Shown piece after piece: positions 25,909 through 34,978 of a DNA stretch of 46,091 nt; position 1 is the stretch's first letter, and every line of letters starts with the position of its first letter. A model generated the notes under the pieces. The model searched no databases. It was not told where the DNA came from and was given only the letters and a program-made list of their open reading frames with translations. The stretch is from an uncultured Granulosicoccaceae bacterium. GTDB taxonomy: Bacteria > Pseudomonadota > Gammaproteobacteria > Granulosicoccales > Granulosicoccaceae. The stretch lies in NCBI GenBank assembly GCA_938003855.1, contig CALKXD010000067.1, positions 1-46,091 of the forward strand, read 5' to 3'. The translations under genes and the position numbers were made by a program.

Positions 25909-26740
25909 ACCGCTGACATCGCCTGAAGCCCGTCGATTGACCGATCTGCTGGTGGCACGAGAAGGCGTCTTGCGAGTGGCGCTTAGCGGTGGTATCGACA
26001 GCCTGACACTCATGACGCTGGCGGCACGCGTCAGAACCGGCCCGACGATAGCCATGCATGCGGTATCTGCCGCGGTACCGGATGAGGCCACGCAACGCTG
26101 TCGGCAACTGGCAGAACGCTTTGGCTGGTCACTGAAAGAAATAGACGCTGAAGAATTTTCCAATCCGGCCTACGTCAGTAATCCGGTCAATCGCTGTTAC
26201 CACTGTAAGTCGAGCTTGTTCGACCGGATCATTGCCAGTGTTGAGGCAGAGTCCGGCGGTGTCGGCACTATCGCTACAGGCACCAACGCGGATGACCTCG
26301 GTGACTATCGTCCCGGACTGACAGCCGCACGTGAGCGCAACGTATGGCAGCCTTATGTTGAAGCCGGTGTCGACAAAAAAACCCTGCGCCGTATCGCCGC
26401 AGAGCTGGGCCTGGGCGCACTGGCCGACCTACCCGCACAGCCCTGCCTGTCGAGTCGTGTCGAAACCGGTATTTCTATTAACGTCGATGACCTTCGCTTT
26501 GTGCACAAAGTAGAACGTCAGCTGACAGCACTGACCGAGGCGGGTGATATTCGCTGTCGTATCACCGAAGCGGGCGTCGTGGTGCAACTGCCGGCAGATA
26601 ACTCTGCGTTTACTGATGCTGGAAAACACAGTCGCCTGGTGGCCTTGACGCGGGAGTTGTGTGCCTCACACCAACGCCATTACCTGGGCATCGAGCAATA
26701 CCGGATGGGCAGTGCTTTTCTGCGAGCCGACAATGACTGA
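25901..26740 (+). CDS. larE: LarE sulfur transferase for the nickel-pincer cofactor
   Basis: The protein has 279 residues from the ATG at 25901; the frame is open upstream, but that part lies within larC. The PP-loop SGGIDS (29-34) binds ATP. NPVNRCYHCKSSLFD gives C99 and C102, and AQPCLSSR gives C182. LarE converts the carboxylates of the pyridinium intermediate to thiocarboxylates. Enzymes with one Cys sacrifice its sulfur, whereas a three-Cys type holds a [4Fe-4S] cluster that carries extra sulfide. The CxxC plus a third Cys seen here point to the cluster type. It overlaps larC and larB by 8 bp each. Confidence 0.9.
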   Translation: MIKPLTSPEARRLTDLLVAREGVLRVALSGGIDSLTLMTLAARVRTGPTIAMHAVSAAVPDEATQRCRQLAERFGWSLKEIDAEEFSNPAYVSNPVNRCYHCKSSLFDRIIASVEAESGGVGTIATGTNADDLGDYRPGLTAARERNVWQPYVEAGVDKKTLRRIAAELGLGALADLPAQPCLSSRVETGISINVDDLRFVHKVERQLTALTEAGDIRCRITEAGVVVQLPADNSAFTDAGKHSRLVALTRELCASHQRHYLGIEQYRMGSAFLRADND

Positions 26741-27398
26741 TGTCGAATTTGACTGGCAGCGTGAGTCGAGAACCGGAATTGCCGAGGCCGTATTGTGCAG
26801 CGGTAAAAGTCACGTGCAGTTGCAGCAGATTATCGATAGCGCACAGAGCCGATCAGCATCGTTGTTGCTCACTCGCCTGAGTGCATCGGCCGCAGAGGCG
26901 ATCGCAGCCAGTGGTCATGTGAATTTACAGTATTTCCCCACATCGGCCACCGCACTACTGGATAACGGCTTGCCCGAGGTGGTAGATACCCGCTGCCTGA
27001 TTGTAACGGCAGGCACGTCGGATATGCCGGTTGCTGAAGAGGCGCAGGTAACACTTCGCTACTATGGATTGAAAGCCGCGATAATAGCGGATTGCGGTGT
27101 TGCAGGATTATGGCGAATCACAGACAAGCTCGAAAAATTGCGACAGGCACCGGTTATAATCGCTGTAGCGGGGATGGAGGGTGCGCTGTTCCCGGTGTTA
27201 GGCGGACTAGTGCCGGGGCTGGTGATTGCGGTTCCTGCGTCCACCGGCTACGGTGTCAGCGAACAGGGAAAAGCCGCGCTAAGTACCGCTCTGGCAACCT
27301 GTGCACCGGGTGTGGTGTCGGTGAATATAGATAATGGCTATGGTGCCGCCTGTGCCTTGTTGAAAGTGCTGCGTCACAAAACGTTTGGCGGTCCGTGA
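26733..27398 (+). CDS. larB: LarB pyridinium carboxylase for the nickel-pincer cofactor
   Basis: The protein has 221 residues from the ATG at 26733, which overlaps the larE stop by 8 bp. The fold is related to PurE. Typical segments are DTRCLIVTAGTSDMPVAEEA, VIIAVAGMEGALFPVLGGLV and the C-terminal TCAPGVVSVNIDNGYGA with C190, likely the Cys that attacks the pyridinium ring. LarB carboxylates and hydrolyses nicotinic acid adenine dinucleotide, the first step of pincer cofactor synthesis. It ends the four-gene operon. Nickel transport genes and a larD-type channel are absent. Confidence 0.92.
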   Translation: MTDVEFDWQRESRTGIAEAVLCSGKSHVQLQQIIDSAQSRSASLLLTRLSASAAEAIAASGHVNLQYFPTSATALLDNGLPEVVDTRCLIVTAGTSDMPVAEEAQVTLRYYGLKAAIIADCGVAGLWRITDKLEKLRQAPVIIAVAGMEGALFPVLGGLVPGLVIAVPASTGYGVSEQGKAALSTALATCAPGVVSVNIDNGYGAACALLKVLRHKTFGGP

Positions 27399-27649
27399 GT
27401 CAGGCTGCTCGTCAGTGCGTCGCCACACAAAAACAGTTCTTTCAGTACGGCACGCTTCGCGTTTCGGGTGAAATTGCTGCGTTCTTTGTTAAGTCAATTG
27501 CTGGCCGGGCCGATGTTGCCGCTGGGCGTCACTGCCACACCGGTTACGCCGGATTTCGCGGTGTATTGTGTCTCTGATGTTTTCGCATAGCAGCGCCGGT
27601 GTGCGTTGTCGTTGTACAATCGTCGTTTAATTATTATCAGGGTTATAGC

Positions 27650-28054
27650 ATGGCAATGGATAAAGATAAGGTTTCCAATAGCGGCTTCGGCTTTCTGCAG
27701 CGAGCGACGCTGGCAACCACTGCCAGTGCCATAGCTCTCAGTTTATTACTGGCCGGACCATCGGCAACCGTCGCGCAGGACAAACTGTCCAAGTTTCTAT
27801 TGATTAAATTGTCCCGGGAGCAATCGGCTGTTCTGTGTGGCTCTGAGATCTATACGCAATGTATGGGCTTCAGTGCGGACAGCTGTACCTCGCTATCAGA
27901 AAAAGCGATAGACATGTGTCTGTCGTCCTTGCCGGATACCATCAATCTATCGCAGCTCGACAACGACACTCTGGAAGCCTGTCCGCGAGTGGTCTATGAA
28001 GAAGCCGGTTATAATGAAGGTAAAGCACTGGCTTGTTTGCAGAAGGCGATGTAG
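27650..28054 (+). CDS. Small exported cysteine-rich protein of unknown function
   Basis: The frame encodes about 134 residues from the ATG at 27650; another ATG lies at 27656. A long signal sequence ends near SATVAQ (about 40-44) after a hydrophobic run (IALSLLLAG). The mature part of about 90 residues has six cysteines (in LCGSEIYTQC, DSC, DMC, EAC, LAC), an even number that would allow three disulfides in the periplasm or outside. I recognise no family. A GC-rich gap of 251 bp separates it from larB, so it is probably its own unit. It converges with the sulfatase gene across a terminator. Confidence 0.65.
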   Translation: MAMDKDKVSNSGFGFLQRATLATTASAIALSLLLAGPSATVAQDKLSKFLLIKLSREQSAVLCGSEIYTQCMGFSADSCTSLSEKAIDMCLSSLPDTINLSQLDNDTLEACPRVVYEEAGYNEGKALACLQKAM

Positions 28055-28070
28055 CAAACAGCAAGAGCAC

Positions 28071-28103
28071 AAAAATCGGCGGTGGTTCTGTGACCGTCGC
28101 CGA
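28071..28103 (-). terminator. Rho-independent terminator for the sulfatase gene
   Basis: On the minus strand, a stem TCGGCG/CGCCGA with two inner mismatches and three more pairs closes a 6-nt loop (28103-28076). It is followed by five T residues (28075-28071). It lies 16 bp downstream of the sulfatase stop and is well placed to end that transcript. Confidence 0.6.
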
Positions 28104-28118
28104 ATCATCCGGTGGTCG

Positions 28119-30248
28119 CTATTCAGTCAGGTAGAAATTGTACCACTGTGCTTCCTGACCACTGAGATTCCCTGACGGGTAATCCTTGCGTTGCAGTGAA
28201 TCAGTCCAGCCACGCAGATCGTCACGCAGACTGGATGCGATATCAGGGCGCTGCTGCAGTAGGTTTTCGGTCTCGTGGTTACCATCCAGATTAAACAGGT
28301 ACTCTCTGTTTCCGGCGGCAAGATATTTCCACGGTCCTTTGCGTACCGCCGCTTGTGTCCAGAATCGCCAATACAGTGATCGCTCCTCCAGGCCGTATTC
28401 TTCGCCGGTTAGATGCGCCAGTAGATTGCTGCCGTCGAGATCCGCTGGAATGTCGGCCCGTGCTGCCGCAAGGCTGGTGGTGGCCATATCCAGGGTGGAG
28501 ACCGCCGAATCATAAACGGTGTTGGACGGTAGCTTTCCGGGCCATGTGACAATGTAGGGCACCCGAATACCACCTTCAGATAACATGCCTTTTTCGCCAA
28601 CCCAGGGATTGTTCAATGAGCCGTCCCATACACCGGTATTGTCTTCTATATCAACATCCAGTTTATGCAAACCAAGCGGTGCACCGTTGTCGCTGATGAA
28701 AAAGATCAGGGTATTGTCGGTGAGTCCGTTTTCTTCCAGGTTGTCGCGCAGACGGCCCACGCCATCGTCTATTGCCGACATCATGGCGAGTGCTGTGTGC
28801 CGTCTTTCCTGGGCAATATTCTGGTGCCGGGAGAGATATTTTTCCGTAGCTGCCAACGGTACGTGTGGCGCATAGTAGGACATATAAAGAAAAAACGGTT
28901 GCTGCTTATGCCGTTCTATAAATGCCAGACCAGCCTCGGTGGCGACATCAAGTCGATAGTCGGTATTGCGCCGGTAATTCACCGGTACCGTATTGCCGCT
29001 CAGATCAAAGTTGGTCCACCAGGTGTTCTGATACCCGAAGTAGACGTCATCAAAACCACGCACATGAGGAAAATACGGCAGACGTTGCTCGGGTGTTAGT
29101 GTGGCTTGATCGTAGGCAATAGAATTTTGATCGATTTCCAGATGCCACTTGCCCACCATGCCAGTGGTATAGCCGGCATCCTGCAAGCGGTCGCCAATAG
29201 TAAGCTCAGACAGCGGCATGGGCGTATAGCGATTGTCGTCAAGGCCAAAGCGTTGCTGGTATTTACCGGTTAACAAACCGGCTCGAGACGGCGTGCATTG
29301 CGGCGCAGTGACGTAGCCCGACGTCATGCGCACACCATCGGCTGCAAGCTGATCAATGTGCGGTGTTTGAATGTCGCTGAGAATGCCGCTGGCTCCCAGG
29401 TCGGCGTAGCCCTGATCGTCGGTAAACACCACCACGATGTTGGCACGCTCGTCGAGATCGCGATCGCGCATCTGCTGCTCACTGGGTGGCAGGCCGATTC
29501 GTGAATCAGTCTCCAGCAGTACCAGTTGCTGGTGGGCCCGGGTAAACCACAAGCGCGATTCAAAATTGTCCAGTGGCCAGCGCAGATTGAACAAATCGAT
29601 GGTCAATCCGGAGTGGCGCTCCTGCAGTTCTAGAAAGTGACGCTCGGCCAGCGTGTTGTTACCCAGCATCTTCTGTGCAATACCACGGCTGTATAGTGCA
29701 GTGTCGATATAGGTGGAGTCTGGAAAATCACTGATCAGTTGCCCGAGTAACTCATAGGCCGCTCGATAATGCTTTTGATCGGTTAAAATGATATAGGCTT
29801 TCAGATACTGCGCATCATCAGACAGGTAGTCATTGTTGTTCTGATTGATCAGAGTGTTCAGTGTCTGCAGTGCTACCGGCCAGTTGCCCTGTTCGCGTTC
29901 ATTGATCGCCTGCATAAACAGCTCGAACGAAGCCCCGGTGCCATATTTCACAGCTTCGGCCAGTACCACGGTCTTGATCATTGCATGGGTCTTTTGCACG
30001 CCAGTCGGTTTCTGCAGCAAAAACTGGCGGTACTTCTCAGCCGCAGCCGGGTAGCGACCCTCGGCTTCCAATGCTTTGGCTGTGATAAATAATCCGCTAT
30101 CGGCCGGTACGGATTTAATGGTTCTATCTGCAGTGGTTTCATCGCCGTTGCCGCCGTTACAGGCAGCCAGCGTGCAAGCCAGCAGTGCGGTGCACAATGC
30201 CGGTGGTTTACGAATAGGTTGTATCGGGGGAATAATAGTCACAGGCAA
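28119..30248 (-). CDS. Sulfatase lipoprotein with N-terminal TPR-like repeats
   Basis: The product has 709 residues, longer than common sulfatases (about 450-550). Residues 1-30 form a lipoprotein signal ending LAAC (C30). Residues about 50-245 are helical repeats resembling TPR or outer-membrane assembly adaptor repeats (for example YPAAAEKYRQFL and FPDSTYIDTALY). Residues about 268-700 form a type I sulfatase: NIVVVFTDDQGYAD with metal Asp pair D277-D278, CTPSRAGLLTG with C318 as the formylglycine precursor, GKWHLE, and FFISDNGAP with the distal metal ligands. It probably removes sulfate from a glycan or other ester at the cell envelope. It needs a formylglycine-generating enzyme, which is not in the window. 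Confidence 0.88.
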   Translation of the reverse strand: MPVTIIPPIQPIRKPPALCTALLACTLAACNGGNGDETTADRTIKSVPADSGLFITAKALEAEGRYPAAAEKYRQFLLQKPTGVQKTHAMIKTVVLAEAVKYGTGASFELFMQAINEREQGNWPVALQTLNTLINQNNNDYLSDDAQYLKAYIILTDQKHYRAAYELLGQLISDFPDSTYIDTALYSRGIAQKMLGNNTLAERHFLELQERHSGLTIDLFNLRWPLDNFESRLWFTRAHQQLVLLETDSRIGLPPSEQQMRDRDLDERANIVVVFTDDQGYADLGASGILSDIQTPHIDQLAADGVRMTSGYVTAPQCTPSRAGLLTGKYQQRFGLDDNRYTPMPLSELTIGDRLQDAGYTTGMVGKWHLEIDQNSIAYDQATLTPEQRLPYFPHVRGFDDVYFGYQNTWWTNFDLSGNTVPVNYRRNTDYRLDVATEAGLAFIERHKQQPFFLYMSYYAPHVPLAATEKYLSRHQNIAQERRHTALAMMSAIDDGVGRLRDNLEENGLTDNTLIFFISDNGAPLGLHKLDVDIEDNTGVWDGSLNNPWVGEKGMLSEGGIRVPYIVTWPGKLPSNTVYDSAVSTLDMATTSLAAARADIPADLDGSNLLAHLTGEEYGLEERSLYWRFWTQAAVRKGPWKYLAAGNREYLFNLDGNHETENLLQQRPDIASSLRDDLRGWTDSLQRKDYPSGNLSGQEAQWYNFYLTE

Positions 30249-30490
30249 TTGTTATCAATCTTTTTGTTACCGGTGGCCAGACCACACTTCGTTTACTGAT
30301 CCGTACCCGACACCGTTCCGGCAGGCATGGAGAGGTAGCTATACAGTGCTTAGCGACGGTTTTACGGCGAGCTTGATGACAACGGGCCGCGCCGTAAATT
30401 AAGGTGATGAAGCTCTCATCCCGGCGGCTGGCGGTGTGGTTTTATGCGGTGCTGCGGCAGTCGAGTGCTGCCGTCGGGGGGATCGCGGGC

Positions 30491-33400
30491 TTACGGCTCG
30501 AAGTACACGCTGCGGTGATCGCTGCGTTTTTTCAGCACCCGCGCCAGTGCCGGCAGGTAGGGACTGGTTCTGGCATTTTCACCATTGATGGTGTCCACCT
30601 GCATTTTGCCGTGATTGGTTGCGATGTACACGCAGGCCGCCAACGCCTGATCGAGTTCATTGTCTGACGCATCCAGCATAATCTGCAACCGACGACCAAG
30701 GTTTTCTATGACAAGCACCAGATCGCCGCGGTAGAAACCCAGATAGTTTTGTGCCCGACGTTGCGGCAGTTCATCCCAGTCGAGGCCCAGTCCGCAGGGT
30801 GATACCGGGTCAACGGCACTGCACCAGAAGTGCTGTGGCGGTGGCTCCGCCTGCAACAGGCGGTTATAAGCCCGTTGTGAAATAAATTGCGGTCCACTCA
30901 ACCCGGTGAAAAACAAACCCTGTAACACCTCACCGGACAATTCCATAATGCGCAGCGAACGGAACAGATAGCGCCAACGCAATCGACCGCCTTCGCGATT
31001 GGCGATTTCCCGATTAATTAACCCGTACCGGTCCAGCAGCAAGTGCACGCGTTCGCGACAGGCCTCAAGCTCAGAGAGTGGGTCAGACTCAACCGTGGCG
31101 GGTGGGGTAATCTGCCAGTAGCCCGGCCACTGACTCGACGATGTTCGCGCCCGTCTGCGGGCACCGCTGGCGGTTCTTGCGGCCGCTACCGACGCGCCGC
31201 TCAGTTTGAAGCTTGTGGCAATACCACGGCGCAATGGCAGCAGGGTGTCGGCGGTGACCGACCCTGACCAGACTGCATCCCACCACAGAGCGTTGATTCC
31301 GTTGGTGTCGAGTTCAGGGTGGTTGTTGCGCAGCTGACCGGCTATCTGCTGGTAGCTGTATCGCGCGCTGGTGTCGGTAAATACGTCGGCGAGTTCGGAG
31401 GTTTCATCATCAGATGGCGGGTCGCGCAGCAGGCAGATGTCTTCCGGGTAGCACAACATGATCTGCTGGCGACTGGTGCCGACCCAGGCCAGCTGTTGCT
31501 CGGTGATGATATTGTCGAGTTGAATATTACTGAAGCCCGTCAGACGTGCTGCGAAGCAGTCGCTGATCAGTGCGCTGATGTAGGTGCGGTAGCCGCGCAG
31601 CCGCTCTATTGTATCGATCAGCGATTGCTCGGTGCACGGGCGATTAAAGCCGTGCCAGTTTGCCAGCACGGCGGGCAGTCGGGTCAGCGGCAGGGTTTCA
31701 AAATCGGGCCGGCGCGAAGCGCGTTGCCAGCGCAGTAGAATATCGAAATTCTCAGCATCGCAGTAGTAGACGGTAGCGCTGTCTTCGAGAAGTTCGCCCT
31801 GTATGTACTCACCGCCTTCCAGATAGTTTTCTGGCAGCTGCGGAATGATGCGCTCTATATCTTTGCTGGTGAGCGGACCATAGAACGATAAAATCTCATT
31901 GACAACAATAGGGTGGGTGCGTTGGTCGTCCAGCACTGGCAGGGCAGTTGTGTTGCCGGCAGACCAGCTTGCACCAGTTGCCAGGCCGCAGCTCAACAGA
32001 TGTGCCGCGTCTTCCAGGTGACACACCCAGCGGCGTTTGTCGATGCAGATCTCACACAGTCGTGAGTCGCTGCTGGCAGGTGCGTCCTGCCACTGTGGCC
32101 ACCAGTGCGCATGTTCCAGCAGCACACGCTCTTTAACCCACTCAGTCCATTCATCGGCGTCTGCTGGCAGGTAGTCGGCATGGCTGCGTTGCCGCTTGGC
32201 GGTAAACTGCGCGACGATATCAGCATTGAGCCTGGGCCGCAGGCTGCTGTGTTGGGCTGCGGTCTTGATCAGGTCTTCAGACAGTGCGCTGACCTGCGGT
32301 GTTTCCGGTGAGTCATCGGCATACATGTAGCGGTTGATCTGATCAAACGATAAGTTGGCGGCAAAGGGCGTTGGTCCAGCGGTCTGCACAAAGCTCCAGT
32401 CGCAGACACCGTCGGCGACTTCATTGAGTTTACTTTTTAGTTCAGGCAGCTCGAACTCATCGTTAAGGCAGGTGCGCCAGGCTTCCAGCATCACCGGGAA
32501 GTTGTCCAGCTGCAGGGTGGCGGTCATAAGCTTTTTCGCCTGCAAGCGACTCATCCACAATGGTAGGCGTTGATTAAAGCGCTGACGCGGCAGCAGAAGA
32601 AAGCGACCGGCACATTCGCGGAAGCGTGCACCGAAAAAACCCGAGCCCTCGAGCGATCGGCGCAGATGAGTATCGAGGTTGGCTGGCGACACCATTGCTA
32701 GAATTTCGGCGGGATCGGGGTCGTGCTTGATCTGCAGAACTATAGCGTCATTGTCCGCGTGTATTTCTATGGCATCGCCAAAGCGTTCCAGCCAGGCACT
32801 CTGCAGTGCCAGCGCCCAGGGATGGTTCAGGCGTCCGCCCCACAGGGTATGCAGCACCAGCTGGCGCTGGTTGTCCGGGCCGCGATAGCCACCGGGTCCG
32901 GCATTGATAAGCTCAATTAACAGATGATGCCGGTGGGGCAGGTCGCAGCGACTTATCTCGCGCTGACGCTGCAGGTAGTCAATTAGATTTTCAGCGGCTA
33001 GCTGGTCGAAGGCCAGTTGCTCGCAGAGGTGTGCCTGCAGTGACGGGACATCGCCTTGCTGTAGAAATCCGTTGGCGGATTCTAGAAATTCGCCGATACG
33101 AGAGGCGTAGTGGGCACTGCGGTTGTTGCGTTCGGCGCGCCAGAATGGCGGTGCCAGACCGGCTTTGGCCTGCGTCACCAGTACATCGTTGTGGGTAATT
33201 TGCTTGACCTGCCAGTTCTGTGTGCCGAGTGAAAAGGTATCGCCGATTCTGGCTTCCCAGACAAACTCTTCGTCGAGCTCACCGATTTTGCTGCCGGAGT
33301 CCGCATGGCGGATCTGGTAATAGCCCCGGTCCGGGATGCTGCCGCCCGAATTATAGAGCGCGAACAGCGCGCTTTTTTTCGCCTCGATGGTACCGTCAAT

Positions 33401-34810
33401 ACGATTGTAGACAATACGCGGCTGCAGCTCCCGCACACGCGCGCCTGCATAGCGTCCGGATAATAAATCCAGCACCAGGTCAAAATGCTCACGCGGCGTT
33501 TGCCGGTAAGGCGCGGCACCGGTCAGCAATTTATAGAGCGCCTCTGCCTGCCATATTTCACTGGCGCACATAGAGACGATAATCTGCGCCATAATATCGA
33601 GCGCACCGGTCATCGGTTTCAGAGGTTCCAGGTCGCGTGCCCGGGTGGCGGCAGCCAGGGCCGCGGCTTCGACAAAATCAGCGGAGTGAATCGGGTACAG
33701 CACACCATGGCTTGCTTCCCCGACGCCATGACCGGCACGTCCGATGCGCTGCAGTGTGGCGGCAATCCCCGGCGGAGACTGCATCAGGACCACTTGATCG
33801 AGGTTGCCGATATCGATCCCCATCTCCAGTGAGCTGGTCGCGACGATGGCGCGCAGTTGCTGGTTTTTCAGTCGCCGCTCGACTTCGGTGCGTATTTCAC
33901 GCGCCAGCGATCCATGGTGTGCGTAGGCCAGCAGTGCCGGCGATTGCTCGTTAATTTTCAGGGTGATTTTTTCTGCCATGGCGCGGCTGTTGGTAAAAAA
34001 CAGCGTGCTTCTGTTAGCCAGCGCCAGATCACGGAAACGTTCGGCCAGCGGGTCCCACACTGACAGGCCGTTTTCACTCGCGTGCTTGACTTCAGTCGGG
34101 TAGCGTATCGTCAGCGAGATTTCTTTTTCTGTTGGCGGGTTAACAATGGTCACTGCGCGCTCGTGGCCATTGGCGTCATAGCCGCCGACGTAGCGTGCCA
34201 CCTCGTCAAGAGGATTCACGGTTGCCGACAGAGCGATGCGCTGCAGCGTGCCGGTCAGATCGAGCAAGCGCTCAGCCGATGCCATCAGAGAGACACCACG
34301 ACGGTTGTCGACCAGCGAGTGCACTTCGTCAAGAATCAGTGTCTCGACGGTGCTCAGTGCCTGGCGCCCGCGAATCGTGGTTAGCAGCAGTGACAGGCTT
34401 TCCGGTGTCGTGATTAAAATATCAGGTGGTTTGCGCAGCATGCGCTGCCGGTCGTTCTGTGAGGTGTCGCCGGAGCGGGTTTGCACGCTGATCTTTGGAA
34501 ACCCCCCGGTCGCTACGAGTTCTGACAGCGGCCCCAGCAGATTGCGCTGGATATCATTGTTAAGGGCTTTCAGCGGAGAGATATAAACCACCCGGGTAGC
34601 ACCGGGTACCCAGTACTCACTGGCAAATCGATCCAGTGACCACAAGAACGCCGTGAGCGTTTTACCCGAACCGGTAGGGGCGGTGATCAAGGCGTGGCCG
34701 CCACTGGCTATAACCGGCCAGGCGGCGCTCTGGACATTCGTGGGCGAAGGAAATTTACCGTCGAACCAGTCCCGGATCGAGGGGTGAAATGCGTCGAGCG
34801 GCTTGCTCAT
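30491..34810 (-). CDS. lhr: Large helicase-related protein Lhr
   Basis: The protein has 1439 residues, close to E. coli Lhr (about 1540). The helicase core is intact: Walker A APTGSGKT (44-51), TPES (135-138), DEVH box (161-164), ALSAT and the arginine-finger motif QRIGRAGH. A winged-helix and Lhr-core region follows to about 860. The long C-terminal part matches the bacterial Lhr-CTD, which has been linked to AlkZ-like winged helices and to nucleic acid repair. Lhr is an ATP-driven 3'-5' translocase on single-stranded DNA that unwinds RNA-DNA hybrids. It appears to be transcribed alone. Confidence 0.95.
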   Translation of the reverse strand: MSKPLDAFHPSIRDWFDGKFPSPTNVQSAAWPVIASGGHALITAPTGSGKTLTAFLWSLDRFASEYWVPGATRVVYISPLKALNNDIQRNLLGPLSELVATGGFPKISVQTRSGDTSQNDRQRMLRKPPDILITTPESLSLLLTTIRGRQALSTVETLILDEVHSLVDNRRGVSLMASAERLLDLTGTLQRIALSATVNPLDEVARYVGGYDANGHERAVTIVNPPTEKEISLTIRYPTEVKHASENGLSVWDPLAERFRDLALANRSTLFFTNSRAMAEKITLKINEQSPALLAYAHHGSLAREIRTEVERRLKNQQLRAIVATSSLEMGIDIGNLDQVVLMQSPPGIAATLQRIGRAGHGVGEASHGVLYPIHSADFVEAAALAAATRARDLEPLKPMTGALDIMAQIIVSMCASEIWQAEALYKLLTGAAPYRQTPREHFDLVLDLLSGRYAGARVRELQPRIVYNRIDGTIEAKKSALFALYNSGGSIPDRGYYQIRHADSGSKIGELDEEFVWEARIGDTFSLGTQNWQVKQITHNDVLVTQAKAGLAPPFWRAERNNRSAHYASRIGEFLESANGFLQQGDVPSLQAHLCEQLAFDQLAAENLIDYLQRQREISRCDLPHRHHLLIELINAGPGGYRGPDNQRQLVLHTLWGGRLNHPWALALQSAWLERFGDAIEIHADNDAIVLQIKHDPDPAEILAMVSPANLDTHLRRSLEGSGFFGARFRECAGRFLLLPRQRFNQRLPLWMSRLQAKKLMTATLQLDNFPVMLEAWRTCLNDEFELPELKSKLNEVADGVCDWSFVQTAGPTPFAANLSFDQINRYMYADDSPETPQVSALSEDLIKTAAQHSSLRPRLNADIVAQFTAKRQRSHADYLPADADEWTEWVKERVLLEHAHWWPQWQDAPASSDSRLCEICIDKRRWVCHLEDAAHLLSCGLATGASWSAGNTTALPVLDDQRTHPIVVNEILSFYGPLTSKDIERIIPQLPENYLEGGEYIQGELLEDSATVYYCDAENFDILLRWQRASRRPDFETLPLTRLPAVLANWHGFNRPCTEQSLIDTIERLRGYRTYISALISDCFAARLTGFSNIQLDNIITEQQLAWVGTSRQQIMLCYPEDICLLRDPPSDDETSELADVFTDTSARYSYQQIAGQLRNNHPELDTNGINALWWDAVWSGSVTADTLLPLRRGIATSFKLSGASVAAARTASGARRRARTSSSQWPGYWQITPPATVESDPLSELEACRERVHLLLDRYGLINREIANREGGRLRWRYLFRSLRIMELSGEVLQGLFFTGLSGPQFISQRAYNRLLQAEPPPQHFWCSAVDPVSPCGLGLDWDELPQRRAQNYLGFYRGDLVLVIENLGRRLQIMLDASDNELDQALAACVYIATNHGKMQVDTINGENARTSPYLPALARVLKKRSDHRSVYFEP

Positions 34811-34923
34811 TAATCTGTATCCGGTTTGCTCGATGCCATCTGCGAGCTGATGTGCTCATGATAAGGTCCGCAGTGGCCCGGTGACAATGCGTCCTGCGCT
34901 TGTCGCTCGCGGACCTGCGCGCT

Positions 34924-34951
34924 TTGACTGTGTGCTGCAATACGCTAATCT
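34924..34951 (+). promoter_or_regulatory. Sigma-70 promoter for the PhyH gene
   Basis: TTGACT (34924-34929), a 16-nt spacer and TAATCT (34946-34951) give a good sigma-70 pair. Transcription would start near 34958, about 20 nt before the ATG at 34979, with AGGAG at 34966-34970. Confidence 0.55.
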
Positions 34952-34978
34952 AGCGCCGTGCATACAGGAGACAAGCAG

